Positions 32,559-40,202 of a DNA stretch of 64,000 nt are shown here, in pieces. The stretch covers positions 25,188,249 to 25,252,248 of the forward strand of contig NC_090283.1 of NCBI RefSeq assembly GCF_037392515.1. The letters run 5' to 3'. How positions within the stretch are numbered: the first letter of the stretch is position 1; each line of letters begins with the position of its first letter. The notes under the pieces are model-generated. The model was not told the origin of the DNA, searched no databases, and worked only from the letters and a program-made list of their open reading frames with translations. The stretch comes from Haliotis asinina (taxonomy: Eukaryota > Mollusca > Gastropoda > Lepetellida > Haliotidae). The position numbers and the translations under genes were made by a program.

Positions 32559-33518
32559 CTACATTAGTGATCTGGGATATGGGGTGGGTTCATCTATACC
32601 ATCCCAGTTGAGCCCATCATCCTGAGGATAATTAGAAGGCCTGTTCGGATTAGTGTCAGCTGGAAATAAGGCTGACCTGATAGCTAACCTCAGGCAATCG
32701 TTTCCTCTATTCTTAACGTTTACTATGGCATTTTTGTTCCTATAGTAGGGGGGCAAGGCTAGGTATGACCCGCCTCTGAACGGCACGTAGTTAGCTATGT
32801 CTAGATAGACATTATCGATTTTATCTACAGCCCACCCGGACCCCAAGTGTGTGTAGCGTTCTAGGTATTCTCGTATCTGCTGAAAACTGGCATCGATTGA
32901 TGTGTCAATGGTCTCTGTATGTGTGACGACCTCTTGTTTACCTCGGAAGTAAGGCTGAACATACTCAGTGAGGTCCCCAACCTGCTTATCGAGCGACATT
33001 TTCACTGTGATCTGAAACTTGATACTTCCTAGGTTATTTAGTTCCTGGTTGACCTTATAAGCTATCAGAGGCTTGATATCTGTAATGTCTATGTTTCTAT
33101 CAACGTGCATGTGCCAACCTCTCAAATAGTTGCCTACAGCGCGCTCAGTGCGCACGAACCGTAGGTCAATAGCTCTATTCTGTCGTAATAATTCTAAAAG
33201 TTGTGGTTTTCTCATACGGGAATACCCGCCTAAACCCAAATCGTGTGCCTTGGCTTTCAGTTGTTTTACAGTGGGACGTGCTACGGGGGTATGTGATAAC
33301 AATTCGACTAACCCGTCTCTCCCCAGTTTTGAATAACCCGTGTATCCAAGCTGTTTCGCTTGAGCTTTTAATTGTTTTACCGTAGGAGGGGCTTCTAAAC
33401 CTAGTAATCTCAACAATGCTGACTTCCGCATTCGAGAATACCCGATCACACCTCTCTGTTTTGCGACCCGCTTAAGCTCGCGTACAGTAGTCATAGTGTT
33501 TACACCTAACATAACCAA
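32559..33518 (-). CDS. Polinton polymerase-associated N-terminal region with three SAP-like repeats
   Basis: A 319-residue frame. Residues from about 10 to 115 hold three repeats of the form 'TVKQLKAQAKQLGYTGYSKL ... LL', resembling SAP/HeH-type DNA-binding helices. The second half contains VPFRGGSYLALPPYYRNK and NVKNRGNDCLRLAIRSALFP, a block I know from the N-terminal region of many Polinton polymerases. It lies directly upstream of the polymerase frame on the same strand. Its job is probably DNA binding or protein priming during replication (inference). It is treated here as a separate part of the element. Confidence 0.75.
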   Translation of the reverse strand: MVMLGVNTMTTVRELKRVAKQRGVIGYSRMRKSALLRLLGLEAPPTVKQLKAQAKQLGYTGYSKLGRDGLVELLSHTPVARPTVKQLKAKAHDLGLGGYSRMRKPQLLELLRQNRAIDLRFVRTERAVGNYLRGWHMHVDRNIDITDIKPLIAYKVNQELNNLGSIKFQITVKMSLDKQVGDLTEYVQPYFRGKQEVVTHTETIDTSIDASFQQIREYLERYTHLGSGWAVDKIDNVYLDIANYVPFRGGSYLALPPYYRNKNAIVNVKNRGNDCLRLAIRSALFPADTNPNRPSNYPQDDGLNWDGIDEPTPYPRSLM

Positions 33519-33521
33519 TGT

Positions 33522-33782
33522 CTAATTGGAGTCTATCTTGAGCAGTCGCCTACGTTCTTTTATGTAGCCCTTTTTATTCTTGTAGATGAGTTGATGTCTG
33601 ACTACGTTCGCTCCGTGAGCTTTACATAGACAGTAGTGCCCTTTAACCCCGATACCACACACAGAACACGTGTAGTTAGGACTTCCCATATGGAAACAAC
33701 AGAACCTAGTCCTGCATTTCCTACCACAGGCCTCGGTCTTCCCCATAAGTATGTATTCACATCGGTATGGAGCGGGTCTCAT
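33522..33782 (-). CDS. Small Cys-rich, probably zinc-binding Polinton protein
   Basis: 86 residues with paired cysteines: CEY...C, CRTRFCCFH, CSVCGIGVKGHYCLC, then a basic tail KNKKGYIKERRR. The CxxC...CxC/H pattern suggests one or two zinc sites. It lies 3 bp from the polymerase-associated frame, probably co-transcribed. I do not recognise a family. A nucleic-acid-binding or regulatory role is a guess from composition. An AT-rich 'tatataag' sits just upstream of the start. Confidence 0.6.
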   Translation of the reverse strand: MRPAPYRCEYILMGKTEACGRKCRTRFCCFHMGSPNYTCSVCGIGVKGHYCLCKAHGANVVRHQLIYKNKKGYIKERRRLLKIDSN

Positions 33783-33800
33783 GTTTACTTATATAGGTAT

Positions 33801-34226
33801 TTAATTTAATTGCTTCGCAACCAACGCAGTAGCTGCTATACCCAACACTATGAAGCCCAGTTCACGATTCATTTGCCCCTTGAATGGTGTGTAGTACTGA
33901 GCGAGTGTGGGTTTATTGAGCGGTTCCAATCGTTTACCAGTTAGTAGGTAGTATTCTTTCATTGCTTCTTCGACATCGTTGAATGTTTGAACGGCATGGT
34001 TTTCACGCTGGAGTTGTTCATTAATAAAATCGATCCTCTGGAGGCGTTTTTTAGCGTACTCGGCCTGTGCCTTTTGTAATTTCTCAGTAGCGAGATCGTG
34101 CCGCTTCCTTTCTTCCTGTATTTCAGCCGCGTGGTCATCTCGTAGTTTCGAGAAGAGGAAATTACTCCCGGAAAATGCCAGGGCATTCACTAACGCCCCA
34201 CCGACCATCATAGCTATCGTGGCCAT
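33801..34226 (-). CDS. Polinton coiled-coil protein with terminal hydrophobic segments
   Basis: 141 residues. A hydrophobic N-terminal stretch (IAMMVGGALVNALAFSG) is followed by a charged helical middle (about 25-75, rich in E/K/R/Q, coiled-coil-like) and a C-terminal hydrophobic segment (LGFIVLGIAATALVAKQL). This is consistent with a membrane- or capsid-associated structural protein, but no family function is known to me. It sits between the Cys-rich gene and another small membrane protein on the same strand. Confidence 0.6.
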   Translation of the reverse strand: MATIAMMVGGALVNALAFSGSNFLFSKLRDDHAAEIQEERKRHDLATEKLQKAQAEYAKKRLQRIDFINEQLQRENHAVQTFNDVEEAMKEYYLLTGKRLEPLNKPTLAQYYTPFKGQMNRELGFIVLGIAATALVAKQLN

Positions 34227-34233
34227 CCTATAT

Positions 34234-34461
34234 TTATTTCATTATATTTTCAGGTATTATCCCTTGTTTTACTAGGATGTCTTTTGTGGCCATCGCCATA
34301 CCAAGGTTCATTATGAGCATACCCATATCCTGCAGGTTGAAATCTAGCTTGATAGTTGGTTGTTTAAGCACCATTTTAGTCAACCGAGCGTACCCTACGG
34401 CTAGACTGGCGACCACTGTGGCGTGGTATGCGTCGTTGACGAACGTTTTCCCCTCAGACAT
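34234..34461 (-). CDS. Small hydrophobic Polinton protein
   Basis: 75 residues with two moderately hydrophobic helices (YHATVVASLAVGYARL and LQDMGMLIMNLGMAMATK). It is 7 bp from the downstream coiled-coil gene and starts just after an AT-rich 'tatatcatatacata' in coding sense. Size and place suggest a minor virion or membrane protein. No homologue is recognised with certainty. Confidence 0.55.
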   Translation of the reverse strand: MSEGKTFVNDAYHATVVASLAVGYARLTKMVLKQPTIKLDFNLQDMGMLIMNLGMAMATKDILVKQGIIPENIMK

Positions 34462-34488
34462 TATGTATATGATATAAAAATATTTAAA

Positions 34489-34782
34489 TTATAACATGAT
34501 ATGCGGGTCGACAGTGGGGGGTACCTCACTGTTGGGGGGTACCACCTCACTGTGGGAGGGTACCCCCACGTATAACCATGTTATAACCACGGCAGCGCCT
34601 ACAGCCAACAACAGTCGGGGGTTGATAATTTTATGTTGGTTACACCACCGTTTTTTACCGGCAGCTACTCTCTTAGGATTCTTCTGCCTGGTTACTGTTT
34701 CCCTGGTCTCCACCGTCACCTCGGGAGGGGTTTCCCTCACTGTGGGGGGTACCTCCACCGTCACCTCGGGAGCAGCATCCAT
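34489..34782 (-). CDS. Proline/threonine-rich single-membrane-span Polinton protein
   Basis: 97 residues: an N-terminal Pro/Val/Thr/Glu repeat region (EVTVEVPPTVRETPPEVTVE), a basic stretch (KNPKRVAAGKKRW), a transmembrane segment (LLLAVGAAVVITWLYVGV) and a short Pro-rich tail. The repeated 'PPTV' units reflect an underlying short DNA repeat. Its 5' end overlaps, in another frame, the low-complexity end of the neighbouring 224-codon frame. Function unknown. Confidence 0.5.
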   Translation of the reverse strand: MDAAPEVTVEVPPTVRETPPEVTVETRETVTRQKNPKRVAAGKKRWCNQHKIINPRLLLAVGAAVVITWLYVGVPSHSEVVPPNSEVPPTVDPHIML

Positions 34783-35347
34783 CTATACCATTATTATTAT
34801 TTTTTCTCTCAAATTGACAATGCTTTGCCGCGATAATCGCCGCCGTCACTGGAGCCAACAACATGCCATATTTGTGGTACAGCTCGCAGCTGATAGAGCT
34901 CACGGCGTGTTCGATAAAAGGGTCTTTCTCGAGGTCCTCCCACAGGTAAAGTCGGCGCTCTGGTGGAATGGGAAGGAAGTATGACACAATACCGGTGTAT
35001 ATCTGGGTCATAGCCGATCCTATTGTCTTTGTCATTTCTGCTCCGAGCCGGGACTCGTATCTAGCGTACAGCTTATCGATTTCTTCGGCTGACATTTTGT
35101 GAATTTTATCCGGAGTGTAGTCTCCAAAGTAATGTTTGGCTTTGCCGCCAACAGCCAACGCCACCAGTTTCTCTCGCTTGTCATCATCCACTACCAACTG
35201 TTCGAGCAATTCCTCACACTCCATCTTATAATATAACAAGTAAGATTTAGTTTTAACTATATAATACCCGATGCAGACAAAACACAGAGAAATGAAGGTT
35301 AAGTTGCACACGACAAACACTTCAAATATCATAGCTATACTTAGCAT
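34673..35347 (-). CDS. Unrecognised Polinton protein (224 codons, possible internal start)
   Basis: The frame opens with a hydrophobic segment (VFVVCNLTFISLCFVCIGYY). A second ATG at 35224 (MECEELLEQLV) is preceded by 'ttatattataag', the AT-rich motif seen before other genes of this element, so it may be the true start. The core is charged and helical (DKREKLVALAV, HKMSAEEIDKLYARYE, PPERRLYLWEDLEKDPF) with a hydrophobic LLAPVTAAIIAA. The Gly/Ser/Asn-rich end overlaps the next gene. I know similar proteins only as uncharacterised Polinton products. Confidence 0.55.
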   Translation of the reverse strand: MLSIAMIFEVFVVCNLTFISLCFVCIGYYIVKTKSYLLYYKMECEELLEQLVVDDDKREKLVALAVGGKAKHYFGDYTPDKIHKMSAEEIDKLYARYESRLGAEMTKTIGSAMTQIYTGIVSYFLPIPPERRLYLWEDLEKDPFIEHAVSSISCELYHKYGMLLAPVTAAIIAAKHCQFERKNNNNGIDGCCSRGDGGGTPHSEGNPSRGDGGDQGNSNQAEES

Positions 35348-35392
35348 TTGCTTAGCTTTGCTTAGCTTTGCTTAGCTTTGCTTAGCTTTAGC
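35345..35392. repeat. 10-bp tandem repeat 'agctttgctt' in the Polinton
   Basis: Between four and five adjoining units with slight edge variation, at the junction between the packaging-ATPase gene and the next gene downstream. Only one such array is seen in the element. It may act in transcription or be neutral. Confidence 0.85.
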
Positions 35393-36011
35393 ACACTCTA
35401 TATGCTACTGGTTGGTCGGTCTTGAGCACGAGCTTAGCGTGTTTAGTTTCAGCGAGCTGTTTCTTCACCCGTTCCCGTTCTAATTTACTCATCACATCGT
35501 TCTCTCTCAAACACTCCTCGAACGAATCCCTGTCCTTGCAGTGAAATAAGGCCACCCATCGCGTCTGCTCCCTGAGGTCTTTCAACACCGAGTTGAACTT
35601 CTGCGTTAGCACCCAGACGCTGTGATTTGCATGCCGGCCGGAGAAGGCCAGGTACGATAGCATGTCTCTCTTTTTTGTTATCTCGCGATTAGCACTGCAG
35701 TCGTCCAGTATGAACAGCGTCGGTTCCCCTTTAAATTTCTCGTGAAGAGCTTTCAACCAGTCCTGCAGGCGTGTTCCAGGGTCGATTTTGTGTATGTCCG
35801 GGTCCGTCATCACCCAAGGTCGCACGTACGTTTTATTCATGCTCAGAGTAGGGCACATGATAACGATGTTATCGAACACATCCTTGTAGTAACCCTCCAA
35901 CATATCCAACACGAAAAGGGTCTTCCCACAGCCAGTCTGCCCGCACACTATGGCGCAGTGTGGGTCAGTGGGGAGGTGGAGGTCAGTAGATGGCTTGCAC
36001 GAATCTCCCAT
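35388..36011 (-). CDS. ATP: Polinton DNA-packaging ATPase (FtsK/HerA type)
   Basis: 207 residues. The Walker A motif GQTGCGKT (about 24-31) is followed by a Walker B-like TLFILDDC (about 93-100) and a later WVLTQKFNSV sensor-like region. This is the A32/FtsK-HerA type ATPase that pumps genomic DNA into capsids in polinton-like viruses and adenovirus-related elements. It overlaps the start of the major capsid gene by 29 bp in another frame, the usual capsid/ATPase neighbourhood. The AT-rich 'cttaatatagacaatgg' precedes its ATG. Confidence 0.92.
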   Translation of the reverse strand: MGDSCKPSTDLHLPTDPHCAIVCGQTGCGKTLFVLDMLEGYYKDVFDNIVIMCPTLSMNKTYVRPWVMTDPDIHKIDPGTRLQDWLKALHEKFKGEPTLFILDDCSANREITKKRDMLSYLAFSGRHANHSVWVLTQKFNSVLKDLREQTRWVALFHCKDRDSFEECLRENDVMSKLERERVKKQLAETKHAKLVLKTDQPVAYRVC

Positions 36012-37239
36012 TGTCTATATTAAGTTGCGCGTCCATAATAACGTACAGATATAATTTCAACTTACCAGCGGGTTGAGCCTTCTTAGTAATCTGGATGGTT
36101 ATCCCTTCGCTGCCGTTATCTATACGGCGCCCGCTACCGTGCAGTTTATCATCATCCGTGGATCGCATGTCCAACCATAGGGCGTACTTGGTGGTCAGGT
36201 ATTCACCGATCTGCACGGAGCCGAGGTCCAGGTCCTTTGTTATGTAATCCCCCACTGGTAGCTTTTTTATCTCATCCCACTGCTGGTGTGGTCTCATACC
36301 ATGACTGAACAGCTGGTTGGGCACGCCCTCGATGGTCACTTCCACCTTTTCAATCTCGGGGTTGAAAAACTTCTCGCTGTCCCTCCGGAATGGCTCGTAA
36401 TCCTCCACGGGGACGACCAGGATACCTTTCATCGATCGCGCCGGCACGTTCAGGTTGATATTCCACACAGTGTCGCTCTTATCTCGCACGACTGATCTAT
36501 GCCTCAGTACGCGATCGTACAGGATAGCCATCTTCCCAGAGTACTGGCTCCGAACCTGCCTGGCCAGCTCCGGGCTAGTGACCATGTCGAACTCCAGAGA
36601 GATGTTGTCTATGGCATAACTGGCCTCATCACCGTTCGGCGTACGCACTACTTTGCTATAGTCGTTAAACGTGAGCTCGTATTCGAGCCTATCACCCAGC
36701 GCGGCCTGGTAAAACGGCGCGTGTCCCGTGAGCAACTCGAAGTCGAGCGGCACGCAGAATCGATTCCCGTATGCTCGAGCGATGGCCTTTTCACCGTCCG
36801 ATAGCTTGTCTTGCTGGTCTGGCGTGAAGGCATACCCTATGCGCAACCGGGTTGATTTGCTGATACCCTGGTACACATCATTGACTCGTTCTCCCTCGCT
36901 TTTCCAGAGATCCCCGTAGCAGTGAAACACGTCGCTGTCGTCGATGCTCAGCACCTCGTTACCGCTGATCTTGACGGTCGTTTTCTTGATGATAGCTCGC
37001 CCCACGTTCCGCACTAGCTCGCGTTTGTCGTTGTCGGAGGTCAACGTGATATTGAACGCCACTCGAACAGTGCCTGGTACAATAAGGTCATTCTCACCAA
37101 GGTTTGGAAATCTAACCAGCAGAGTTTGATTCTGGTCTATCTTGCTGGGATTGTTGGTGATGGTCACCGACTGACGCACGGCTCTGGCTCCTAATGGCTC
37201 TCTCAATCTTCTGAAAGGATCTAATTTTCTGCCATACAT
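35983..37239 (-). CDS. MCP: Probable Polinton major capsid protein (double jelly-roll)
   Basis: 418 residues, beta-rich throughout, with segments such as NLGENDLIVPGTVRVAFNIT, FYQAALGDRLEYELTFNDYS and GKLKLYLYVIMDAQL at the end. Length, position directly upstream of the packaging ATPase and the general sequence style fit the double jelly-roll major capsid protein of Polintons and adintoviruses. I see no signal peptide or membrane segment. The identification is by context and appearance, since I cannot run a profile search. It faces the 365-residue gene across a 38-bp AT-rich divergent spacer. Confidence 0.75.
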   Translation of the reverse strand: MYGRKLDPFRRLREPLGARAVRQSVTITNNPSKIDQNQTLLVRFPNLGENDLIVPGTVRVAFNITLTSDNDKRELVRNVGRAIIKKTTVKISGNEVLSIDDSDVFHCYGDLWKSEGERVNDVYQGISKSTRLRIGYAFTPDQQDKLSDGEKAIARAYGNRFCVPLDFELLTGHAPFYQAALGDRLEYELTFNDYSKVVRTPNGDEASYAIDNISLEFDMVTSPELARQVRSQYSGKMAILYDRVLRHRSVVRDKSDTVWNINLNVPARSMKGILVVPVEDYEPFRRDSEKFFNPEIEKVEVTIEGVPNQLFSHGMRPHQQWDEIKKLPVGDYITKDLDLGSVQIGEYLTTKYALWLDMRSTDDDKLHGSGRRIDNGSEGITIQITKKAQPAGKLKLYLYVIMDAQLNIDNGRFVQAIY

Positions 37240-37277
37240 TGTTATATATAAATGAAATATATTTTTTATACTAAATA
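37240..37277. promoter_or_regulatory. Divergent AT-rich promoter between capsid and 365-residue genes
   Basis: Only 38 bp separate the two start codons, nearly all A/T ('ttatatataaatgaaatata' and 'ttttttatactaaata'). Both genes must take their promoter from here or from within each other's coding sequence. Confidence 0.6.
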
Positions 37278-38375
37278 ATGGATGAAGACATACCTATGGG
37301 GGAGATGTGGGATGATACTATGGATGATACAGGGGCCGAGCAGGAGACCTCATTCTCGCTAGGTGACACACTCATGAAGGAGGACGCCGTCAACGATTAT
37401 TACAACGCAGTTGAAAATAAATCCAAACTCAAGCCGTTGGGAAGGGACTATTCCAGGTTTACCCTCGATAGCAATGGCACGCTGCGTTTGAAGGCTCACC
37501 TGGAGATCGATCTCGTGAATAAACGCACTAGAGAACCGCTTGCTTTATCAACACTGGGCAGTCGACATGGGAGTGACTTGATCCGCGATAAACTAGGTTT
37601 CATAGATTACGGTGGCGTGCGACCTAAGCTTCCTCCGAAGGTCCGTCAAGATATGCAAGATTATGATATTAAAAAGGTGTTGGCCGACTACGAGAACAAG
37701 CCCTTCCCGGGTTTCGAACATACCTTTCGGGAACTGCGGGGGTTGGACCTGTTGATGCAAACCATTCGTGGTCAGCTCTGGAAAAGCACGGCCAAAGTGA
37801 GTGAGATAGACGACCACATCAACTATGAAAAGGAAAAACTCGGTGAAACTGAGGACGAGTCTATGAAAGCCACCATCGAGGAACGAATACGTATTTTGGA
37901 AGAGGAAAAGCAGGTCTGGTTGGAGACAGCGTCCGGCTACAAAGAAAAGCTTCGATCCCAGACCAACCGTGTGCGGGAAACCATCAATCAAGTCCTCTAC
38001 CGAGACACCACGTTAGCAGACAGGATTCGGATATTGTTCCGGGAGCAAGGGATCACCATCGCCAGCATTCTGACTGCATTGGGTTTCATCATATCAACCT
38101 TGGTGGTGTCACTGACAGGGGGTACCCCTGTGGGGGGAACTCCCACACCCCCCGGCGGTGGTGTTAAAGACTGGATAAAAAAACTCGGGGAAGGCCTAGC
38201 TAAACTGGCTGGTAAAGCCGCCGAAGCCCTTCCCGGCATCCTGGGTAGCATCGTCTCGTGGTTGTTGGGCGCTCTGGCTAAAACTGCCACGTGGCTCAGT
38301 CAAAATCTGTGGGCAGCCATCTTCGCCGTAGCGGGTCTGGTGTACGTAGCGGCTAAGAAATTTTTAACCAAATAA
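37278..38375 (+). CDS. Polinton structural-type protein with C-terminal amphipathic/hydrophobic tail
   Basis: 365 residues. The acidic N-terminus (MDEDIPMGEMWDDTMDDTG) leads to a region RFTLDSNGTLRLKAHLEIDL and an approximately 120-residue helical middle with a coiled-coil look (LETASGYKEKLRSQTNRVRE). A hydrophobic IASILTALGFIISTLVVSL follows, then a Gly/Pro hinge, then alternating amphipathic and hydrophobic helices (VKDWIKKLGEGLAKLAGKAA, LGSIVSWLLGAL, LWAAIFAVAGLVYVAAK). I know similar proteins as uncharacterised products widespread in invertebrate Polintons. The tail would suit membrane disruption or anchoring during entry (inference). Its end overlaps the convergent 388-residue gene by 23 bp. 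Confidence 0.75.
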   Translation: MDEDIPMGEMWDDTMDDTGAEQETSFSLGDTLMKEDAVNDYYNAVENKSKLKPLGRDYSRFTLDSNGTLRLKAHLEIDLVNKRTREPLALSTLGSRHGSDLIRDKLGFIDYGGVRPKLPPKVRQDMQDYDIKKVLADYENKPFPGFEHTFRELRGLDLLMQTIRGQLWKSTAKVSEIDDHINYEKEKLGETEDESMKATIEERIRILEEEKQVWLETASGYKEKLRSQTNRVRETINQVLYRDTTLADRIRILFREQGITIASILTALGFIISTLVVSLTGGTPVGGTPTPPGGGVKDWIKKLGEGLAKLAGKAAEALPGILGSIVSWLLGALAKTATWLSQNLWAAIFAVAGLVYVAAKKFLTK

Positions 38376-39519
38376 GCCCCAAAGCTACCCCACCAACCAC
38401 CAGGGCCATTTTACTATCAATATGCTGCTGATTGGAGGCCTGAATATGGGGGGCCACCTCCTGTTGTGTTGGTTGAACTTTAGACTCCGGGGGCGGCGCC
38501 ACTATACCCGTTTCACGTGGTGGGATGTGTGGGATATAGGGGGTGTTAATATCGGGGTTGATACCCAACTTTTGATCCGCCGTGGCTATGACTATTTTGT
38601 TGTTATAACCCACCACTTTTTTTACTCTCAGTTGCATATCACTCGGAGCCATGTACAACCCCACGCCAAACACGTAATTGACTTTCGATCTGGCGTATTC
38701 TAACACGTTTTGGTAACGGTCGATGGCCCGCGGGAGATCAACTGGAGAATTGATAGCATCCTCAACGTTGGAAACGAACTGTTTCTGAGCGTCGAAAGCA
38801 GTTCCCTTACCGAGGATGTTGGAACGCGTCATCGACTGCGCACCCAACAGCGCCCACACGTACGTTCGAATCGAGTCGTTCAAGCGTATTGTACCAGCAC
38901 GAGTGAATCCTTTCGATGTTTTTGAGATCATTTTAGTCCAGGCTGTGGCTGCATCAGGATTGGTTTGCTTTATGCAGCTGACATGGATCTTTTCATTCGT
39001 TGTGGGGCCTGTAAATGTATGACGGTTTGGGTTGTATGTACCATCTGCAGAACCGGCCATATATGTTCCGGACCTGTAGAAGTACACGAGAACTATACCG
39101 AGACCATGGTTCACACCAGGAAGGCGAAAGTCTTTATTCGTTGGAATCTCAAACTCCCCACAAACACGTTCATAAGCGCGTTTATCATAGGGGTTATTCG
39201 TCATACTCCACGCTTTATCTTGGGGAAGAGGAGCACTTATTTCCTTCAATATTCGTCTCGTTTGATAATAAATATGAAACAAAATGACTGCCTTACTCAG
39301 TTCGTCTATACCGTAGTCTAGTGTCACACCCGACCCTGTCGTCGCACACCACACAGCAAAGTTGAGTTGGTTCTGCCAAAACTGCATTGGGTTTTGATTC
39401 CAGTTTACCACCGCCTGTGCGTTATTAACGGTCACGATATAGTTTTCAAAGATATTAATAAAGGTTGTTTTAAACCCCGTACTACCTACCACCACGATTT
39501 TCAAGTGTGCTAAGTCCAT
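38353..39519 (-). CDS. Polinton 388-residue protein with C-terminal membrane anchor
   Basis: 388 residues with a mixed fold, including FENYIVTVNNAQAVVNWN, LNFAVWCATTGSGVTLDYGI and MTRSNILGKGTAFDAQ. A Pro/Gln-rich linker (PPPESKVQPTQQEVAP) comes before a final hydrophobic helix (MALVVGGVALGLIWLKIS). It lies between the divergent minor-capsid-like gene and the convergent 365-residue gene. I recognise the type as a recurrent Polinton protein without known function. A virion membrane or minor structural role is plausible but unproven. Its start codon lies inside a 35-bp palindrome. Confidence 0.7.
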   Translation of the reverse strand: MDLAHLKIVVVGSTGFKTTFINIFENYIVTVNNAQAVVNWNQNPMQFWQNQLNFAVWCATTGSGVTLDYGIDELSKAVILFHIYYQTRRILKEISAPLPQDKAWSMTNNPYDKRAYERVCGEFEIPTNKDFRLPGVNHGLGIVLVYFYRSGTYMAGSADGTYNPNRHTFTGPTTNEKIHVSCIKQTNPDAATAWTKMISKTSKGFTRAGTIRLNDSIRTYVWALLGAQSMTRSNILGKGTAFDAQKQFVSNVEDAINSPVDLPRAIDRYQNVLEYARSKVNYVFGVGLYMAPSDMQLRVKKVVGYNNKIVIATADQKLGINPDINTPYIPHIPPRETGIVAPPPESKVQPTQQEVAPHIQASNQQHIDSKMALVVGGVALGLIWLKIS

Positions 39520-39551
39520 ATTATAATATATAAATTATATATTATAATATG
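39517..39551. promoter_or_regulatory. Perfect 35-bp palindrome covering two divergent start codons
   Basis: Arms 39517-39532 ('catattataatatata') and 39536-39551 ('tatatattataatatg') are exact reverse complements around a 3-bp centre. The left arm contains the start codon of the 388-residue gene and the right arm that of the 217-residue gene. The site must be a bidirectional TATA-type promoter with extremely short leaders, or these starts lie further inside the genes. Confidence 0.85.
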
Positions 39552-40202
39552 TACATAACACTTCCAGGAATAACGAGCGGTGAGGCCGTTCAGCTGACGC
39601 ACGCGATCGATAACACGTCAGGCCAACTAGAAGTCGCACTCTGCGATATCACCTACCTACCGCAATGGACTAACATCAACGCCAGCAACAATAAGCTGTT
39701 CGTCAGTGGAACTCGCAGCCAGATAACTGACGGCTACTACAGCGTGTGCTCTCTAAACGACGAGGTCTTCAAACCCCTGGGAGCCGAACTCAAGATGAAC
39801 GACTCAAACGGTACAGTGGTGTTAATCAACAACGGAAGAAACCCCTTGAGACTCGGCCGACCATTAGCGAGGATACTCGGTATGTCTCCTGACGAGATAA
39901 AACCAACAACAACCGTCACAGGCACGAAGTTACCCGATCTAGTACCGTACCGAGAGCTGTACATCCATCTCGGTCAGGTGAGCACAACGTACAACATTCA
40001 AGGAGGTCACCCTTCCACTATACTGAGAGCAGTGCCGGTGAAAACTGAGAAATACAACGACGGTAGAACCGAGTCGTTTTCACCACGGCAGTATAAGAGA
40101 TTAATCCAGGGCAACATACCTGAGCTGATAATATCGGTGTTAGATATAAATCATAATCCTGTAAATATAGGATACCTCAGCTTAACGCTTCATGTAAAAT
40201 GA
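39549..40202 (+). CDS. Probable Polinton minor capsid (penton-like) protein
   Basis: 217 residues, predominantly short beta-like segments: GQLEVALCDITYLPQWTNI, GYYSVCSLNDEVF, NGTVVLINNGRNPLRLGRPL, and a closing NPVNIGYLSLTLHVK. I recall a related opening ('...EVALCEISYP..W.NI...') and the GYY motif from Polinton proteins predicted to be single jelly-roll minor capsid proteins. Assignment is by this resemblance and by position, with moderate confidence. Its stop overlaps the start of the next gene in ATGA at 40199-40202, implying a shared transcript. Confidence 0.6.
   Translation: MYITLPGITSGEAVQLTHAIDNTSGQLEVALCDITYLPQWTNINASNNKLFVSGTRSQITDGYYSVCSLNDEVFKPLGAELKMNDSNGTVVLINNGRNPLRLGRPLARILGMSPDEIKPTTTVTGTKLPDLVPYRELYIHLGQVSTTYNIQGGHPSTILRAVPVKTEKYNDGRTESFSPRQYKRLIQGNIPELIISVLDINHNPVNIGYLSLTLHVK

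Noticed and set aside
34496-34984. 162-codon + strand frame in the Polinton
   Set aside because: It lies antisense to two compact minus-strand genes that carry membrane-segment and helical patterns. Its own sequence has no recognisable feature.
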